Below are positions 56,092 to 64,000 of a DNA stretch of 64,000 nt, piece after piece. The DNA is from Ulvibacterium sp965228935. GTDB lineage: Bacteria > Bacteroidota > Bacteroidia > Flavobacteriales > Flavobacteriaceae. The stretch lies in NCBI RefSeq assembly GCF_965228935.1, contig NZ_OZ245846.1, positions 5,332,001 to 5,396,000 on the forward strand, given 5' to 3'. The translations under genes and the position numbers were made by a program. The notes under the pieces were generated by a model. The model saw nothing but the letters and a program-made list of their open reading frames with translations, ran no database searches and was not told where the DNA came from. Positions within the stretch are counted from its first letter, which is position 1, and every line of letters begins with the position of its first letter.

Positions 56092-56118
56092 GAAGTATAA
56101 GAATTAGTTATGCTAATT

Positions 56119-56146
56119 ATGGCGGTCATTTGACCGCCATTTTTTT
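56119..56146. terminator. Intrinsic terminator between convergent genes
   Basis: ATGGCGGTCA and TGACCGCCAT form a perfect 10-bp stem with a TT loop and a T-run. It serves the OmpP1 gene and touches the stop codon of the convergent T9SS gene. Confidence 0.88.
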
Positions 56147-57590
56147 ATCGCTTTAACGTAAAATGAGCTTTTCTCGTCTTTGCGACGACCAACCCTTCCT
56201 CTTCCTCGGAGTACTCAAACCTAAACCAATAATCCGATGAGGGCATGGGTCTACCATTAAAAGTACCATCCCATCCAATCGTAGCGGCATTCAATTGCTT
56301 CAAAAGTTTTCCATAACGGTCAAATATAAATACCGCCGGATCAGTCAAAGTCTCAATTCCGAGTACATTCCAAGCATCATGAATTCCATCCCCGTTGGGC
56401 GTAAAGAATTTAGGGTATCCTACCACCAGGAACTCCAAGGGTTCCGTGGTACCACATCCATTCTTATCATTGATGATCAATGTATTTAAGCCTGGAGGAA
56501 TATCCCGGAAAACCGGGTCGTCCTGAAACTCGCCCCCGTTTATGGCATATTCGTAATCCCCGTCCCCATCTACAAAAATTTCAATATTGTTCATATCCGG
56601 ATCTTCGGACAAATTCGTATCTAGGATTTCTACCCGATCCAATACGGGAATCCCATAAAATGTTATAAGAATCCCTCCAACGTCGGCAACGGTTGGGGGC
56701 GTACCCGTAATCGTTGTGATTTCTGCAAAATAGCGTCCTGAATTTGGACTGGCAACGATCAATTCGGCTCCGAATGGCCCAGTACCCGTTAGGGTATCGT
56801 CGATAACCCCATCATCCTCGTAGTCCACGGTCCAAGCCACATTGGCAATATCGGCTCCTGCGGGAGAGTTCAAAGCACTGAGCGTAATATCGGGGTCACC
56901 TTCGCAGGCAATGATATCCAGTCCCAGAAACTCATCACGCAACGTACAATCCAGCGCCGTATTTTGGTCATCCTCTACGGATGTACCGGTGAACGTAATG
57001 GAATAAGGTTCCGGATCTCCATCAAAATTGGTGTTGAAATTATTGATAAGGATATAATAGATTTCGCCAGGTTGTACATCCAACCATTCATCATAGGTAT
57101 TTTGACTGCCCACCAAAAAAGGAGCGCCCTGCTGTCCGTTTTCCGGATTTACCCCAATTCCCGTAAAATTCGTGTCATTTACCTCATAGTTACAGCGAAT
57201 AGGTTCCGCTGTACCATTGCTTATAGCCGTACAGTCCACATCCGGACCATAAACGGCAAAATCCCACTCTGCGGTAACCGTTCCGGAACCCCCTACGGGC
57301 AAGGCTTCAATGTCAAAACCTACTTGTCCACCGGTTCCGGCCCTGAACACGAACCAAGAGGTATTGTTCTCAATATTTGCCGAGGCTACACTTCCTTTTT
57401 CCAAACAACCTGATCTTCGGATAACATCGGGGTCAAAATCATCGATGTCCCCACTACCGTCCGCCTCAAAGAATAAAGGGCCTTGATCGGCACACACAGG
57501 AATAGCGGTTCTACAATCCGGTGAGTTTTGTGCTCGTATTTCCAAAGTAGTTAGAAACAGGGCACAAATAGCAAAAAAAAGTGTTCGCAT
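56145..57590 (-). CDS. T9SS type B sorting-domain surface protein (shorter paralogue)
   Basis: This 481-residue exported protein has a signal peptide to about residue 20 (IRAQ). The N-terminal 200 residues carry a cysteine-containing jelly-roll-like domain (DCRTAIPVC, NNTSWFVFRAGTGGQVGFDIE, WDFAVYGPDVDC). The last 90 residues are the type B C-terminal sorting domain (YPKFFTPNGDGIHDAWN, VFIFDRYGKLLKQL, DYWFRFEY, AHFTLKR), which directs export through the type IX system. The cargo function is unknown. It is paralogous to the next minus-strand gene. Confidence 0.92.
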   Translation of the reverse strand: MRTLFFAICALFLTTLEIRAQNSPDCRTAIPVCADQGPLFFEADGSGDIDDFDPDVIRRSGCLEKGSVASANIENNTSWFVFRAGTGGQVGFDIEALPVGGSGTVTAEWDFAVYGPDVDCTAISNGTAEPIRCNYEVNDTNFTGIGVNPENGQQGAPFLVGSQNTYDEWLDVQPGEIYYILINNFNTNFDGDPEPYSITFTGTSVEDDQNTALDCTLRDEFLGLDIIACEGDPDITLSALNSPAGADIANVAWTVDYEDDGVIDDTLTGTGPFGAELIVASPNSGRYFAEITTITGTPPTVADVGGILITFYGIPVLDRVEILDTNLSEDPDMNNIEIFVDGDGDYEYAINGGEFQDDPVFRDIPPGLNTLIINDKNGCGTTEPLEFLVVGYPKFFTPNGDGIHDAWNVLGIETLTDPAVFIFDRYGKLLKQLNAATIGWDGTFNGRPMPSSDYWFRFEYSEEEEGLVVAKTRKAHFTLKR

Positions 57591-57719
57591 GGGGTATGGG
57601 GCTTACGTTACACTATTGATCACTAAGAATAACTCGACTAGGCAGTTTTTAGTATATTTTGAACGAAGATTTCTGCCGTTTATCGATGAACTGCTTCAGA
57701 AATGCAAAGTCCGAGGCCC

Positions 57720-59525
57720 TCAACGACGTAACGAAAAGTGATTATTTATGTATTTAGCCGTGGTTAGCTGGCCGTTATCGTCGATATAGGTAAGCTTAAA
57801 CCAGTAATCTGAAGAGGGTACTTCCCGGCCATTGAACCGACCATCCCAATACGTGGAATTGGAATCCAAACTTTTTAGCAACTTGCCAAAACGGTCAAAA
57901 ATAGAGACCACGGGATCTCTGAGGTTTGACATTCCGATGATATGCCAATCATCATTTACATTGTCCCCATTCGGGGTAAAAAATTTAGGAAAGCCAACAA
58001 CAACTATGTTTTCCGTAACGGAACCACAACCTAACCGATTGTTTACGGTAACGGTATGCATTCCCGGAAGCACATCCAAAAAGACATTTGTGGATTGATA
58101 GGCCCCATCATCCAAACGGTATTCGAAGTCGCCCTCAACATCGGTAATTACGGTTACTGAATTTTCGTTTTGCAAATCCTCTATGATAACATCCGATATT
58201 TCGGGTGGGCGCGAGACCCTGACCGTAACCGTTAACGAACTTGTACAGTCTTCGCCGTTCAGGGAATTCGTGGCGGTCAGTGTATACATACCCGCCTGCG
58301 ATACTGTAATAGAAGAGGTGGTCTCCCCGGAATCCCATACGTAATGGAATGCCGCGTTTGGAAACGGATCTCCGATGGCTATTCCGGAGTTATCTTCACA
58401 GATGTCTACTTCGGTAGGAAAATCCAAAAGAGGGTTCTGCAAAACCGTCAGCTGAAACTGTTGGGACACATCAAAACACCTTGGGTTTTCCAAAGAGCTG
58501 ACCCTGGCATAAATGGTCTGTGTCCCTATTTCTGGAATATATTGTTCGGGAAGAACATGTAAGCCGTTCACGGCATCGGAATAACTCGCGTAATAACCGA
58601 CCCGGAATTCCTGTAGATCTTGACTTCCGAGAACTTCACCATTTTTTTGGGAGAGGTTATAGGTTCCTGAGTTCGAGCAGATCGTCTCATCCGTTATAGG
58701 AAAAGCCGTGGGAAGGGCAGAAAAGGCAACCTGTACCTCACTTATTACGGTACTGCCCGAAGGTAGGGAGACCCTTACCCTATATACTGCCGAATGGGTC
58801 ACTTGCAAAGTGGCGTTGTTCTCCCCTGAAATGAGCTGAAACCCACTACCATCATCCATAAACCATTCGTAATTGGTAGCATTCACCGTGGTGGCATCCA
58901 ATATCACCGTATCATTTTCACAAGCCGATACGGGAGGCCCAAGTAAGTTATCAATGATGGAACAATCCAACGCATCATACGGATTGGTAACAAAAATTTG
59001 CCCTGAGAATTGAATGGAAAACCCGGAATTGTTGTTGCTAAAATTGTTGATCAATAGATAATAATCCTCTCCCGGTTCCACTTGAAGCCAATCTTCATAC
59101 TGTACATTATTGGTATCCCCGTAGGGATCCTCCCCTATACCAATAAATCCATTCCCGTCCTGGTTATCAAAAAAATTGCAACGTACTGGATCGCCCAAAT
59201 TATTACAATCGCTAGTTTGGTAAAGGGCAAAATCCCAATCCTCGCCGGTATCTATACCTATGTTTATGCCCAATTGTCCACTGGCCCCGGTTCTAAAACG
59301 GTACCAAGCCGAATTGGATTCAATGGCTCCTGCCAGGGCTTCCTCCAGACATCCACTTGTTGTGGTCCCATTGAAATCATCCAGACCAAAACCATTGGTA
59401 CCCCCATTTACAGGAGTATTGTTGCAGATAGGTATGGCATTATCACAATCTGCAGAAACCTGAGCCACAGCATCTTGTACCCTTGTAAAAAAGATCAAGG
59501 CCCATATGGCTATAAAACATCTCAT
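57720..59525 (-). CDS. T9SS type B sorting-domain surface protein (longer paralogue)
   Basis: This 601-residue exported protein has a signal peptide (about 1-21, AVAQ). The same N-terminal domain as its neighbour is present (DCDNAIPIC, SNSAWYRFRTGASGQLGINI, WDFALYQTSDC). Two or more Ig/PKD-like beta domains fill the middle (about 200-500). A type B sorting domain ends it (FPKFFTPNGDNVNDDWH, VSIFDRFGKLLKSL, DYWFKLTY). It is expected on the cell surface or released through the type IX pathway. The 129-bp gap to the paralogue has no clear terminator. Confidence 0.92.
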   Translation of the reverse strand: MRCFIAIWALIFFTRVQDAVAQVSADCDNAIPICNNTPVNGGTNGFGLDDFNGTTTSGCLEEALAGAIESNSAWYRFRTGASGQLGINIGIDTGEDWDFALYQTSDCNNLGDPVRCNFFDNQDGNGFIGIGEDPYGDTNNVQYEDWLQVEPGEDYYLLINNFSNNNSGFSIQFSGQIFVTNPYDALDCSIIDNLLGPPVSACENDTVILDATTVNATNYEWFMDDGSGFQLISGENNATLQVTHSAVYRVRVSLPSGSTVISEVQVAFSALPTAFPITDETICSNSGTYNLSQKNGEVLGSQDLQEFRVGYYASYSDAVNGLHVLPEQYIPEIGTQTIYARVSSLENPRCFDVSQQFQLTVLQNPLLDFPTEVDICEDNSGIAIGDPFPNAAFHYVWDSGETTSSITVSQAGMYTLTATNSLNGEDCTSSLTVTVRVSRPPEISDVIIEDLQNENSVTVITDVEGDFEYRLDDGAYQSTNVFLDVLPGMHTVTVNNRLGCGSVTENIVVVGFPKFFTPNGDNVNDDWHIIGMSNLRDPVVSIFDRFGKLLKSLDSNSTYWDGRFNGREVPSSDYWFKLTYIDDNGQLTTAKYINNHFSLRR

Positions 59526-59630
59526 AAGCAGGCGGAGTTCTGGAATTTGTAAATTTAGAAAGGGGGTCGTGTTAACACTAATTTATGTTGTGTAGGAAGG
59601 CAAATAGGGCGTAAAGTGCCATTTTATGTA

Positions 59631-59638
59631 TATCTTTG
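59631..59638 (+). promoter_or_regulatory. Promoter -7 element of folE
   Basis: TATCTTTG fits the Bacteroidota TAnnTTTG consensus. Transcription would begin about 7 bp further on, which excludes an in-frame ATG at 59626 as the folE start and supports 59662. Confidence 0.5.
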
Positions 59639-59661
59639 CGCTTCGAATAAGCCACGGCAAA

Positions 59662-60345
59662 ATGAAAATGGACAGCACATTGGAAGAGCATTTTGAGGAG
59701 ATGGGGGACAGCCATGTTTCCTCTTCCGAGGAAACCCCTATGCGGAAAGACGCCTTTGTTTTAGAAGATGGGGAAAAAATTGAAAGAATACAGCGTAGCA
59801 TTAGGGACATAATGCTCACTTTGGGACTCGATTTGGATGATGACAGCCTTAAAGGCACGCCCAAGAGGGTAGCCAAAATGTTCGTCAACGAAATTTTTAG
59901 TGGCTTGCATCCCGATCGAAAACCCAAATCCTCTACGTTCAAGAATAAATATAAATACGGGGAAATGTTGGTTGAAAAAAATATTACCCTGTATTCTACC
60001 TGTGAGCACCATTTGTTGCCTATTGTGGGCAAGGCCCATATAGCCTACATTTCCAATGGAACGGTTGTAGGGCTTTCCAAGATGAACCGTATTGTGGACT
60101 ACTACGCCAAAAGACCGCAGGTCCAGGAACGGATGAACATCCAAATCGTAAAGGAACTTCAAAATGTGTTGGGAACGAAAGATGTGGCCTGTGTAATCGA
60201 TGCCAAACACCTTTGTGTAAATTCCAGGGGAATCAGGGATGTGGATAGTAGTACGGTAACGGCGGAATACGGTGGAAAGTTTAAGGAAGAGGCGACACGT
60301 CGCGAATTTTTAGATTATATTAATCTGGACACCCATTTTGAATAG
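59662..60345 (+). CDS. folE: GTP cyclohydrolase I
   Basis: The chosen ATG gives 227 residues; an upstream ATG at 59626 lies before the probable transcription start. The enzyme converts GTP to dihydroneopterin triphosphate, the first step of folate and pterin synthesis. Zinc and active-site motifs are STCEHHLLPIVGKAHIAYI, with the second cysteine in KHLCVNSRGI. The first 40 residues are a variable acidic extension. cysS follows 12 bp later, so both are likely cotranscribed. Confidence 0.95.
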   Translation: MKMDSTLEEHFEEMGDSHVSSSEETPMRKDAFVLEDGEKIERIQRSIRDIMLTLGLDLDDDSLKGTPKRVAKMFVNEIFSGLHPDRKPKSSTFKNKYKYGEMLVEKNITLYSTCEHHLLPIVGKAHIAYISNGTVVGLSKMNRIVDYYAKRPQVQERMNIQIVKELQNVLGTKDVACVIDAKHLCVNSRGIRDVDSSTVTAEYGGKFKEEATRREFLDYINLDTHFE

Positions 60346-60357
60346 CCCTGCAAGCGT

Positions 60358-61839
60358 ATGCAATTGTACAAAAGCCAGAACTTAAAAGTCCATAACTCAC
60401 TTTCCGGAAAAAAAGAAGTCTTTGAACCCCTTAATGAGGGCCATATTGGCATGTATGTATGCGGGCCTACCGTATATAGCAATGTACATTTAGGCAACTG
60501 CCGTACCTTCATATCCTTTGATATGATGTTCCGGTATTTTAAACACTTGGACTACAAGGTGCGCTATGTGCGCAATATTACCGACGCGGGGCATTTGACC
60601 GATGATGCGGATGAAGGCGAGGATAAAATTGCAAAGAAGGCCCGATTGGAAAAGCTGGAGCCCATGGAGGTGGTACAGCGATATACGGTCGATTTTCACC
60701 ATACCTTGCAAAAGTTCAATTTGTTGCCACCAAGTATAGAACCCACGGCAACGGGCCATATCATTGAACAGATAGAAATCATCAAGGACATTTTGGACAA
60801 AGGGTATGCCTATGTGGTCAACGGTTCTGTTTATTTTGATGTTCTTAAATTCAACGAAACCTACGAATACGGAAAATTGAGCGGTAGGAAGTTGGAGGAT
60901 ATGGTTACCAATACCCGTGAGCTTACCGCACAGGATGATAAAAAAAGCCCCCAGGATTTTGCGCTCTGGAAAAAAGCTGAGCCTCAACATATCATGAGGT
61001 GGCCTTCGCCCTGGGGCGATGGTTTTCCAGGTTGGCACTTGGAGTGTACCGCCATGAGTACTAAATATTTGGGTGAAACCTTTGATATACACGGTGGGGG
61101 AATGGATTTGAAATTCCCGCATCACGAATGCGAGATTGCCCAGGCACAGGCAAGTACAGGGCATAGTCCGGTACGTTACTGGTTGCATGCGAACATGTTG
61201 ACACTCAATGGCAGAAAAATGTCCAAATCCACGGACAATAACATTTATCCCAATGAGATCTTTTCGGGCGAAAACAATATTCTTAGCAAGCCGTTCTCAC
61301 CTCCCGTGGTACGTTTTTTTATGATGCAGGCCCATTACGCCAGTATTTTGGATTTGAGCAATGAGGCACTTTTGGCCTCTGAAAAAGGCTTCAACCGCCT
61401 AATGGAAGCCATGGATACCCTTGCTGACTTAGAAACCGGGGAATCCACGGATTTTGATTTCGATGCATGGAAACAGAAATGTTATGATGCCATGAACGAT
61501 GATTTCAATACCCCGATGCTCATCGCACACCTATTTGATGCGGTAAGGCACATTAACCTCATTAAGGAAGGGAAAGAAGGTATCAGCTTGGAACATAAAC
61601 AGGCATTACAGCAAAGTATGCATTCCTTTGTTTTTGATGTCTTGGGATTGGAACAAAATTCGGATAACGGAAAGGATTCCGATAAGCTTCAGGGCGTTGT
61701 GGAACTGTTGATACAATTGCGCAACGAAGCAAGGTCTAACAAGGACTTTGCCACTTCGGACACTATTCGTGATCAATTGGCGGCTTTGGGCATTCAATTA
61801 AAGGACGGAAAGGAAGGTACCACATTTAGTATTTCTTAA
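60358..61839 (+). CDS. cysS: Cysteinyl-tRNA synthetase
   Basis: This 493-residue class I synthetase has the zinc-site cysteine and HIGH-type motif in CGPTVYSNVHLGNCRT, the segment HGGGMDLKFPHHECEIAQ with further zinc ligands, and the KMSKS motif. A helical anticodon-binding region ends the protein. It charges tRNA-Cys. It follows folE closely and is the last gene of that unit. Confidence 0.97.
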   Translation: MQLYKSQNLKVHNSLSGKKEVFEPLNEGHIGMYVCGPTVYSNVHLGNCRTFISFDMMFRYFKHLDYKVRYVRNITDAGHLTDDADEGEDKIAKKARLEKLEPMEVVQRYTVDFHHTLQKFNLLPPSIEPTATGHIIEQIEIIKDILDKGYAYVVNGSVYFDVLKFNETYEYGKLSGRKLEDMVTNTRELTAQDDKKSPQDFALWKKAEPQHIMRWPSPWGDGFPGWHLECTAMSTKYLGETFDIHGGGMDLKFPHHECEIAQAQASTGHSPVRYWLHANMLTLNGRKMSKSTDNNIYPNEIFSGENNILSKPFSPPVVRFFMMQAHYASILDLSNEALLASEKGFNRLMEAMDTLADLETGESTDFDFDAWKQKCYDAMNDDFNTPMLIAHLFDAVRHINLIKEGKEGISLEHKQALQQSMHSFVFDVLGLEQNSDNGKDSDKLQGVVELLIQLRNEARSNKDFATSDTIRDQLAALGIQLKDGKEGTTFSIS

Positions 61840-61932
61840 TCCTATTAGGCTACCAAGAAGTGTATTGTTACCATAGATTCCCTTCTCTTTTCGAGAGCAA
61901 GTATCTGAATCATTGAAAAAGTTTCTGCATTC

Positions 61933-62154
61933 ATGAAAAAAATTTTGATAGCCCCATTTGTTCTTCTTGTACGGTTTTATCAAACCGCGATCTCTCCCTA
62001 TACCCCGGCCACCTGTCGCTACTCCCCTACTTGCTCCCAATACACTTTGGAAGCCTTGAAAAAACACGGCCTTTTCAAAGGGGGCTGGTTGTCTCTTAAG
62101 CGAATTTTTAGTTGCCATCCTTGGGGCGGAAAAGGATATGATCCCGTTCCGTAG
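61933..62154 (+). CDS. yidD: YidD, membrane protein insertion efficiency factor
   Basis: This 73-residue protein has the family pattern: an amphipathic N-terminus (ILIAPFVLLVRFYQTAISP), the cysteine cluster CRYSPTCSQYTLEAL and the C-terminal CHPWGGKGYDPVP. YidD assists YidC-dependent insertion of inner-membrane proteins. In many bacteria it sits by rpmH-rnpA-yidC; here it stands apart, after cysS, as is common in Bacteroidota. Confidence 0.94.
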   Translation: MKKILIAPFVLLVRFYQTAISPYTPATCRYSPTCSQYTLEALKKHGLFKGGWLSLKRIFSCHPWGGKGYDPVP

Positions 62155-62342
62155 GCTTCAAATTCAAGTACACGTTCAATACTCAATTCTATAGGGAATC
62201 AAAGGTTGAAATGTATGCTCGTCAACTTTTAAAATAAGTAGATTAATCAAAAAAGCCCAAACTTCATTTATCCCTATTCTAGTTTTCAAAAGCGAAGTGG
62301 TCTAGTTTCTATTTTTTATCTTAGCCCCTCAAAATAACACAT

Positions 62343-63302
62343 ATGCACTTCTTAGGTATCATCTGGAATCCGAACGAGACACTTTTTAGTCTTGGCCCTA
62401 TACAAATCAAATATTACAACCTGTTATGGATCGTGGCCTTTGCCTTGGGATGGTTCATTATGAAACGAATTTTTCTCCAGGAGAAAAAAACAGTGGAGCA
62501 ATTGGATTCCCTGCTTATCTATACCTTATTGGCCACCATGTTGGGAGCCCGCCTAGGCCATGTGTTCTTCTATGATTGGCCCTACTACCAAAATCATTTG
62601 CTAGAAATATTATTGCCTATTCGCGAGAATGCGGATGGCGCTTTGTTCGGGTTTATCAAGGGTTATGAATTTACCGGATTTACTGGATTGGCCAGCCATG
62701 GAGCTACCATTGGTGTCATCATAGGTATGTACCTTTACAAGCGCAAATACCCCGAGTTTAATTTATTATGGCTGTTAGACAGGATGGTCGTCCCCTTTTC
62801 CATTGGAGCCTTTTGTGTGCGCCTGGGAAATTTTTTCAATTCCGAAATCAATGGAAAAATCACGGACGAGTCCTTCATCTTTGCCACCAAGTTTGTCCGT
62901 GATTCCGACGATATGCACCCTTCCAAGGCGTTGGGCATAACCCAGGAAAAATCCGTTAATGCAGCTTATGATGCATTGGTAAACAATCCGCAATTTTCGG
63001 AATATCTAAATCAAATACCCTATCGCCATCCGGCCCAGCTTTATGAAGGGGTAGCCTATATTTTCGTATTCCTGTTATTGTATTACCTATACTGGAAAAC
63101 GGATAAGAAAAACAAGGCGGGTTATCTTTTCGGTCTTTTTTTGGTGTTGCTCTGGACGATTCGCTTCTCTGTGGAGTTTGTCAAAAAAAGTCAGGGCGGT
63201 TTCGAAGAATCCTTAGGACTGTTGTCCACCGGTCAGTGGCTAAGCATCCCGTTTGTTTTGATCGGGCTGTATTTTATGCTAAGGCCGAAAGCCAATAAAT
63301 AA
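62343..63302 (+). CDS. lgt: Prolipoprotein diacylglyceryl transferase
   Basis: This 319-residue inner-membrane enzyme has about seven hydrophobic helices. The Lgt signature RLGNFFNSEINGK is near residues 160-172, and HPAQLYEGVAYI near 226-237. It transfers diacylglycerol to the lipobox cysteine of prolipoproteins, including the many lipoproteins in this window. The region between the two motifs is longer than in E. coli. A TATCTTAG sequence at 62317-62324 may be its promoter element. Confidence 0.95.
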   Translation: MHFLGIIWNPNETLFSLGPIQIKYYNLLWIVAFALGWFIMKRIFLQEKKTVEQLDSLLIYTLLATMLGARLGHVFFYDWPYYQNHLLEILLPIRENADGALFGFIKGYEFTGFTGLASHGATIGVIIGMYLYKRKYPEFNLLWLLDRMVVPFSIGAFCVRLGNFFNSEINGKITDESFIFATKFVRDSDDMHPSKALGITQEKSVNAAYDALVNNPQFSEYLNQIPYRHPAQLYEGVAYIFVFLLLYYLYWKTDKKNKAGYLFGLFLVLLWTIRFSVEFVKKSQGGFEESLGLLSTGQWLSIPFVLIGLYFMLRPKANK

Positions 63303-63435
63303 TGAACAATGTTTAATGAGCAATTCCCTGATGGGTAAGCCTAAAATGTATCAAATAATGTTTGGTTCTTGCTCTTCATAAAATGGGAAATCGTATTGGT
63401 ATATGTTCAACATCCTCTTTATAATTTTAAAAATG

Positions 63436-63924
63436 ATGAAATCGTTTAGATTTATAACCTACCTTTTTATCGGATTCCTGATTCTCTTATCCTGTAAGGA
63501 AGAATCCAAAAAGGTCATTAAGACCGAACCCATCGTCTTTACCAAGGAAGGGGAACTCCAAATTTTTACTACGGCCACGGATTCTATCCTTGCAAAAATT
63601 GATATCGAAATAGCCGAGACCAGCTATGAGACGGAGACCGGATTGATGTATCGCAAAGGTATGGAAGAGTATCAGGGAATGCTCTTTGTTTTTGAAGATA
63701 TGCGCCTGCACAATTTCTATATGAAAAACACTGAATTTCCTTTGGATATAGTCTACATAAAGGATAACATGACCATTGCGAGCTTCCAGGAAAATGCACA
63801 ACCCTTGGATGAAAAAAGTTTACCCTCCAAAGTCCCTGTACAATATGTCTTGGAGTTAAATGCCGGTCTGGTCCAAAAATGGGGATTAAAAGTGGGCGAT
63901 AGCATCGCTTTCCATAGATTGTAA
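63436..63924 (+). CDS. DUF192 lipoprotein
   Basis: The ATG at 63436 (MKSFRF) gives 162 residues with a lipoprotein signal (LILLSC); an ATG eleven codons earlier is open. DUF192 occupies about residues 45-160, with GLMYRKGMEEYQGMLFVFED, HNFYMKNTEFPLDIVYI and the C-terminal GLKVGDSI. This small beta-barrel family has no confirmed function. It follows lgt and precedes a probable acetyltransferase gene by 5 bp. Confidence 0.9.
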   Translation: MKSFRFITYLFIGFLILLSCKEESKKVIKTEPIVFTKEGELQIFTTATDSILAKIDIEIAETSYETETGLMYRKGMEEYQGMLFVFEDMRLHNFYMKNTEFPLDIVYIKDNMTIASFQENAQPLDEKSLPSKVPVQYVLELNAGLVQKWGLKVGDSIAFHRL

Positions 63925-63929
63925 TCAAA

Positions 63930-64000
63930 ATGGAATTACTTCTTAACGGGGAGGAGACAAAAAGATTAAAATTTAGAAACGTATTATCCTCGGATTTTGA
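63930..64000 (+). CDS. Partial GNAT-like N-acetyltransferase (N-terminus)
   Basis: From an ATG at 63930 the frame remains open to the window edge (23 full codons). The segment ETKRLKFRNVLSSDF has the TxRLxxR...xDF pattern that opens many GNAT acetyltransferases of the RimJ/RimL type. The catalytic region is outside the window, so the family call is provisional. Confidence 0.5.
   Translation, partial: MELLLNGEETKRLKFRNVLSSDF

Overview
The window reads as chromosomal DNA of a marine-type member of the Flavobacteriaceae (Bacteroidota). The evidence is a SusC/SusD pair, type IX secretion 'type B' C-terminal sorting domains, many lipoproteins and few Shine-Dalgarno sites, TAnnTTTG-like promoter elements, a Rho factor with a long Asn/Gln/Lys-rich insert, and the housekeeping neighbourhoods DUF1599-DoxX-tpiA-prmA-clpS and rpsT-tRNA-Glu-proS. 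The species cannot be named from the sequence alone.

Positions 1-34250 are dominated by one large polysaccharide utilisation locus (PUL) that I read as an N-glycan degradation system. A minus-strand run of eleven genes (23549 down to 3966) encodes four GH92 alpha-mannosidases, a sodium:solute symporter, a cytoplasmic GH130 phosphorylase, a CBM9-like protein, a GH29 fucosidase, a PNGase F-type amidase, a GH18 and a DUF4838 (GH163-like) protein with a discoidin-like C-terminus. Upstream on the same strand lie susC, susD and a giant FG-GAP/ASPIC-UnbV lipoprotein (34250-25632). Two LytS-like kinase/LytTR regulator pairs sit beside the enzymes (2542-814 minus, 23744-25569 plus). A Tat-exported SDR oxidoreductase is at 2772-3887.

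The inferred pathway runs in steps. PNGase F and/or the endo-acting GH18 and DUF4838 enzymes free glycans from glycoproteins. SusCD imports them. GH92 and GH29 enzymes strip mannose and fucose in the periplasm. The chitobiose core is cut to Man-beta-1,4-GlcNAc, the symporter brings it in, and GH130 phosphorolyses it. A perfect array of 30 copies of a 7-bp unit ends 33 bp before the symporter start codon and is a candidate expression-variation site.

Positions 34776-64000 are mostly housekeeping genes. They are: split YeeE/YedE transporter; clpS, prmA, tpiA, a DoxX-like protein, DUF1599; folP and diadenylate cyclase; an ABC exporter and truA; two phosphoesterases; an ArsR/SRPBCC pair with twin operators; DUF4293; rho; a HEAT-repeat protein; a fasciclin lipoprotein; rpsT; two identical tRNA-Glu genes; proS; an unusual Trp/Gly- then Ser/Arg-rich lipoprotein; an OmpP1/FadL porin; two paralogous T9SS type B proteins; folE, cysS, yidD, lgt, a DUF192 lipoprotein; and the first codons of a probable GNAT acetyltransferase. 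A TetR-like gene is cut by the left edge.
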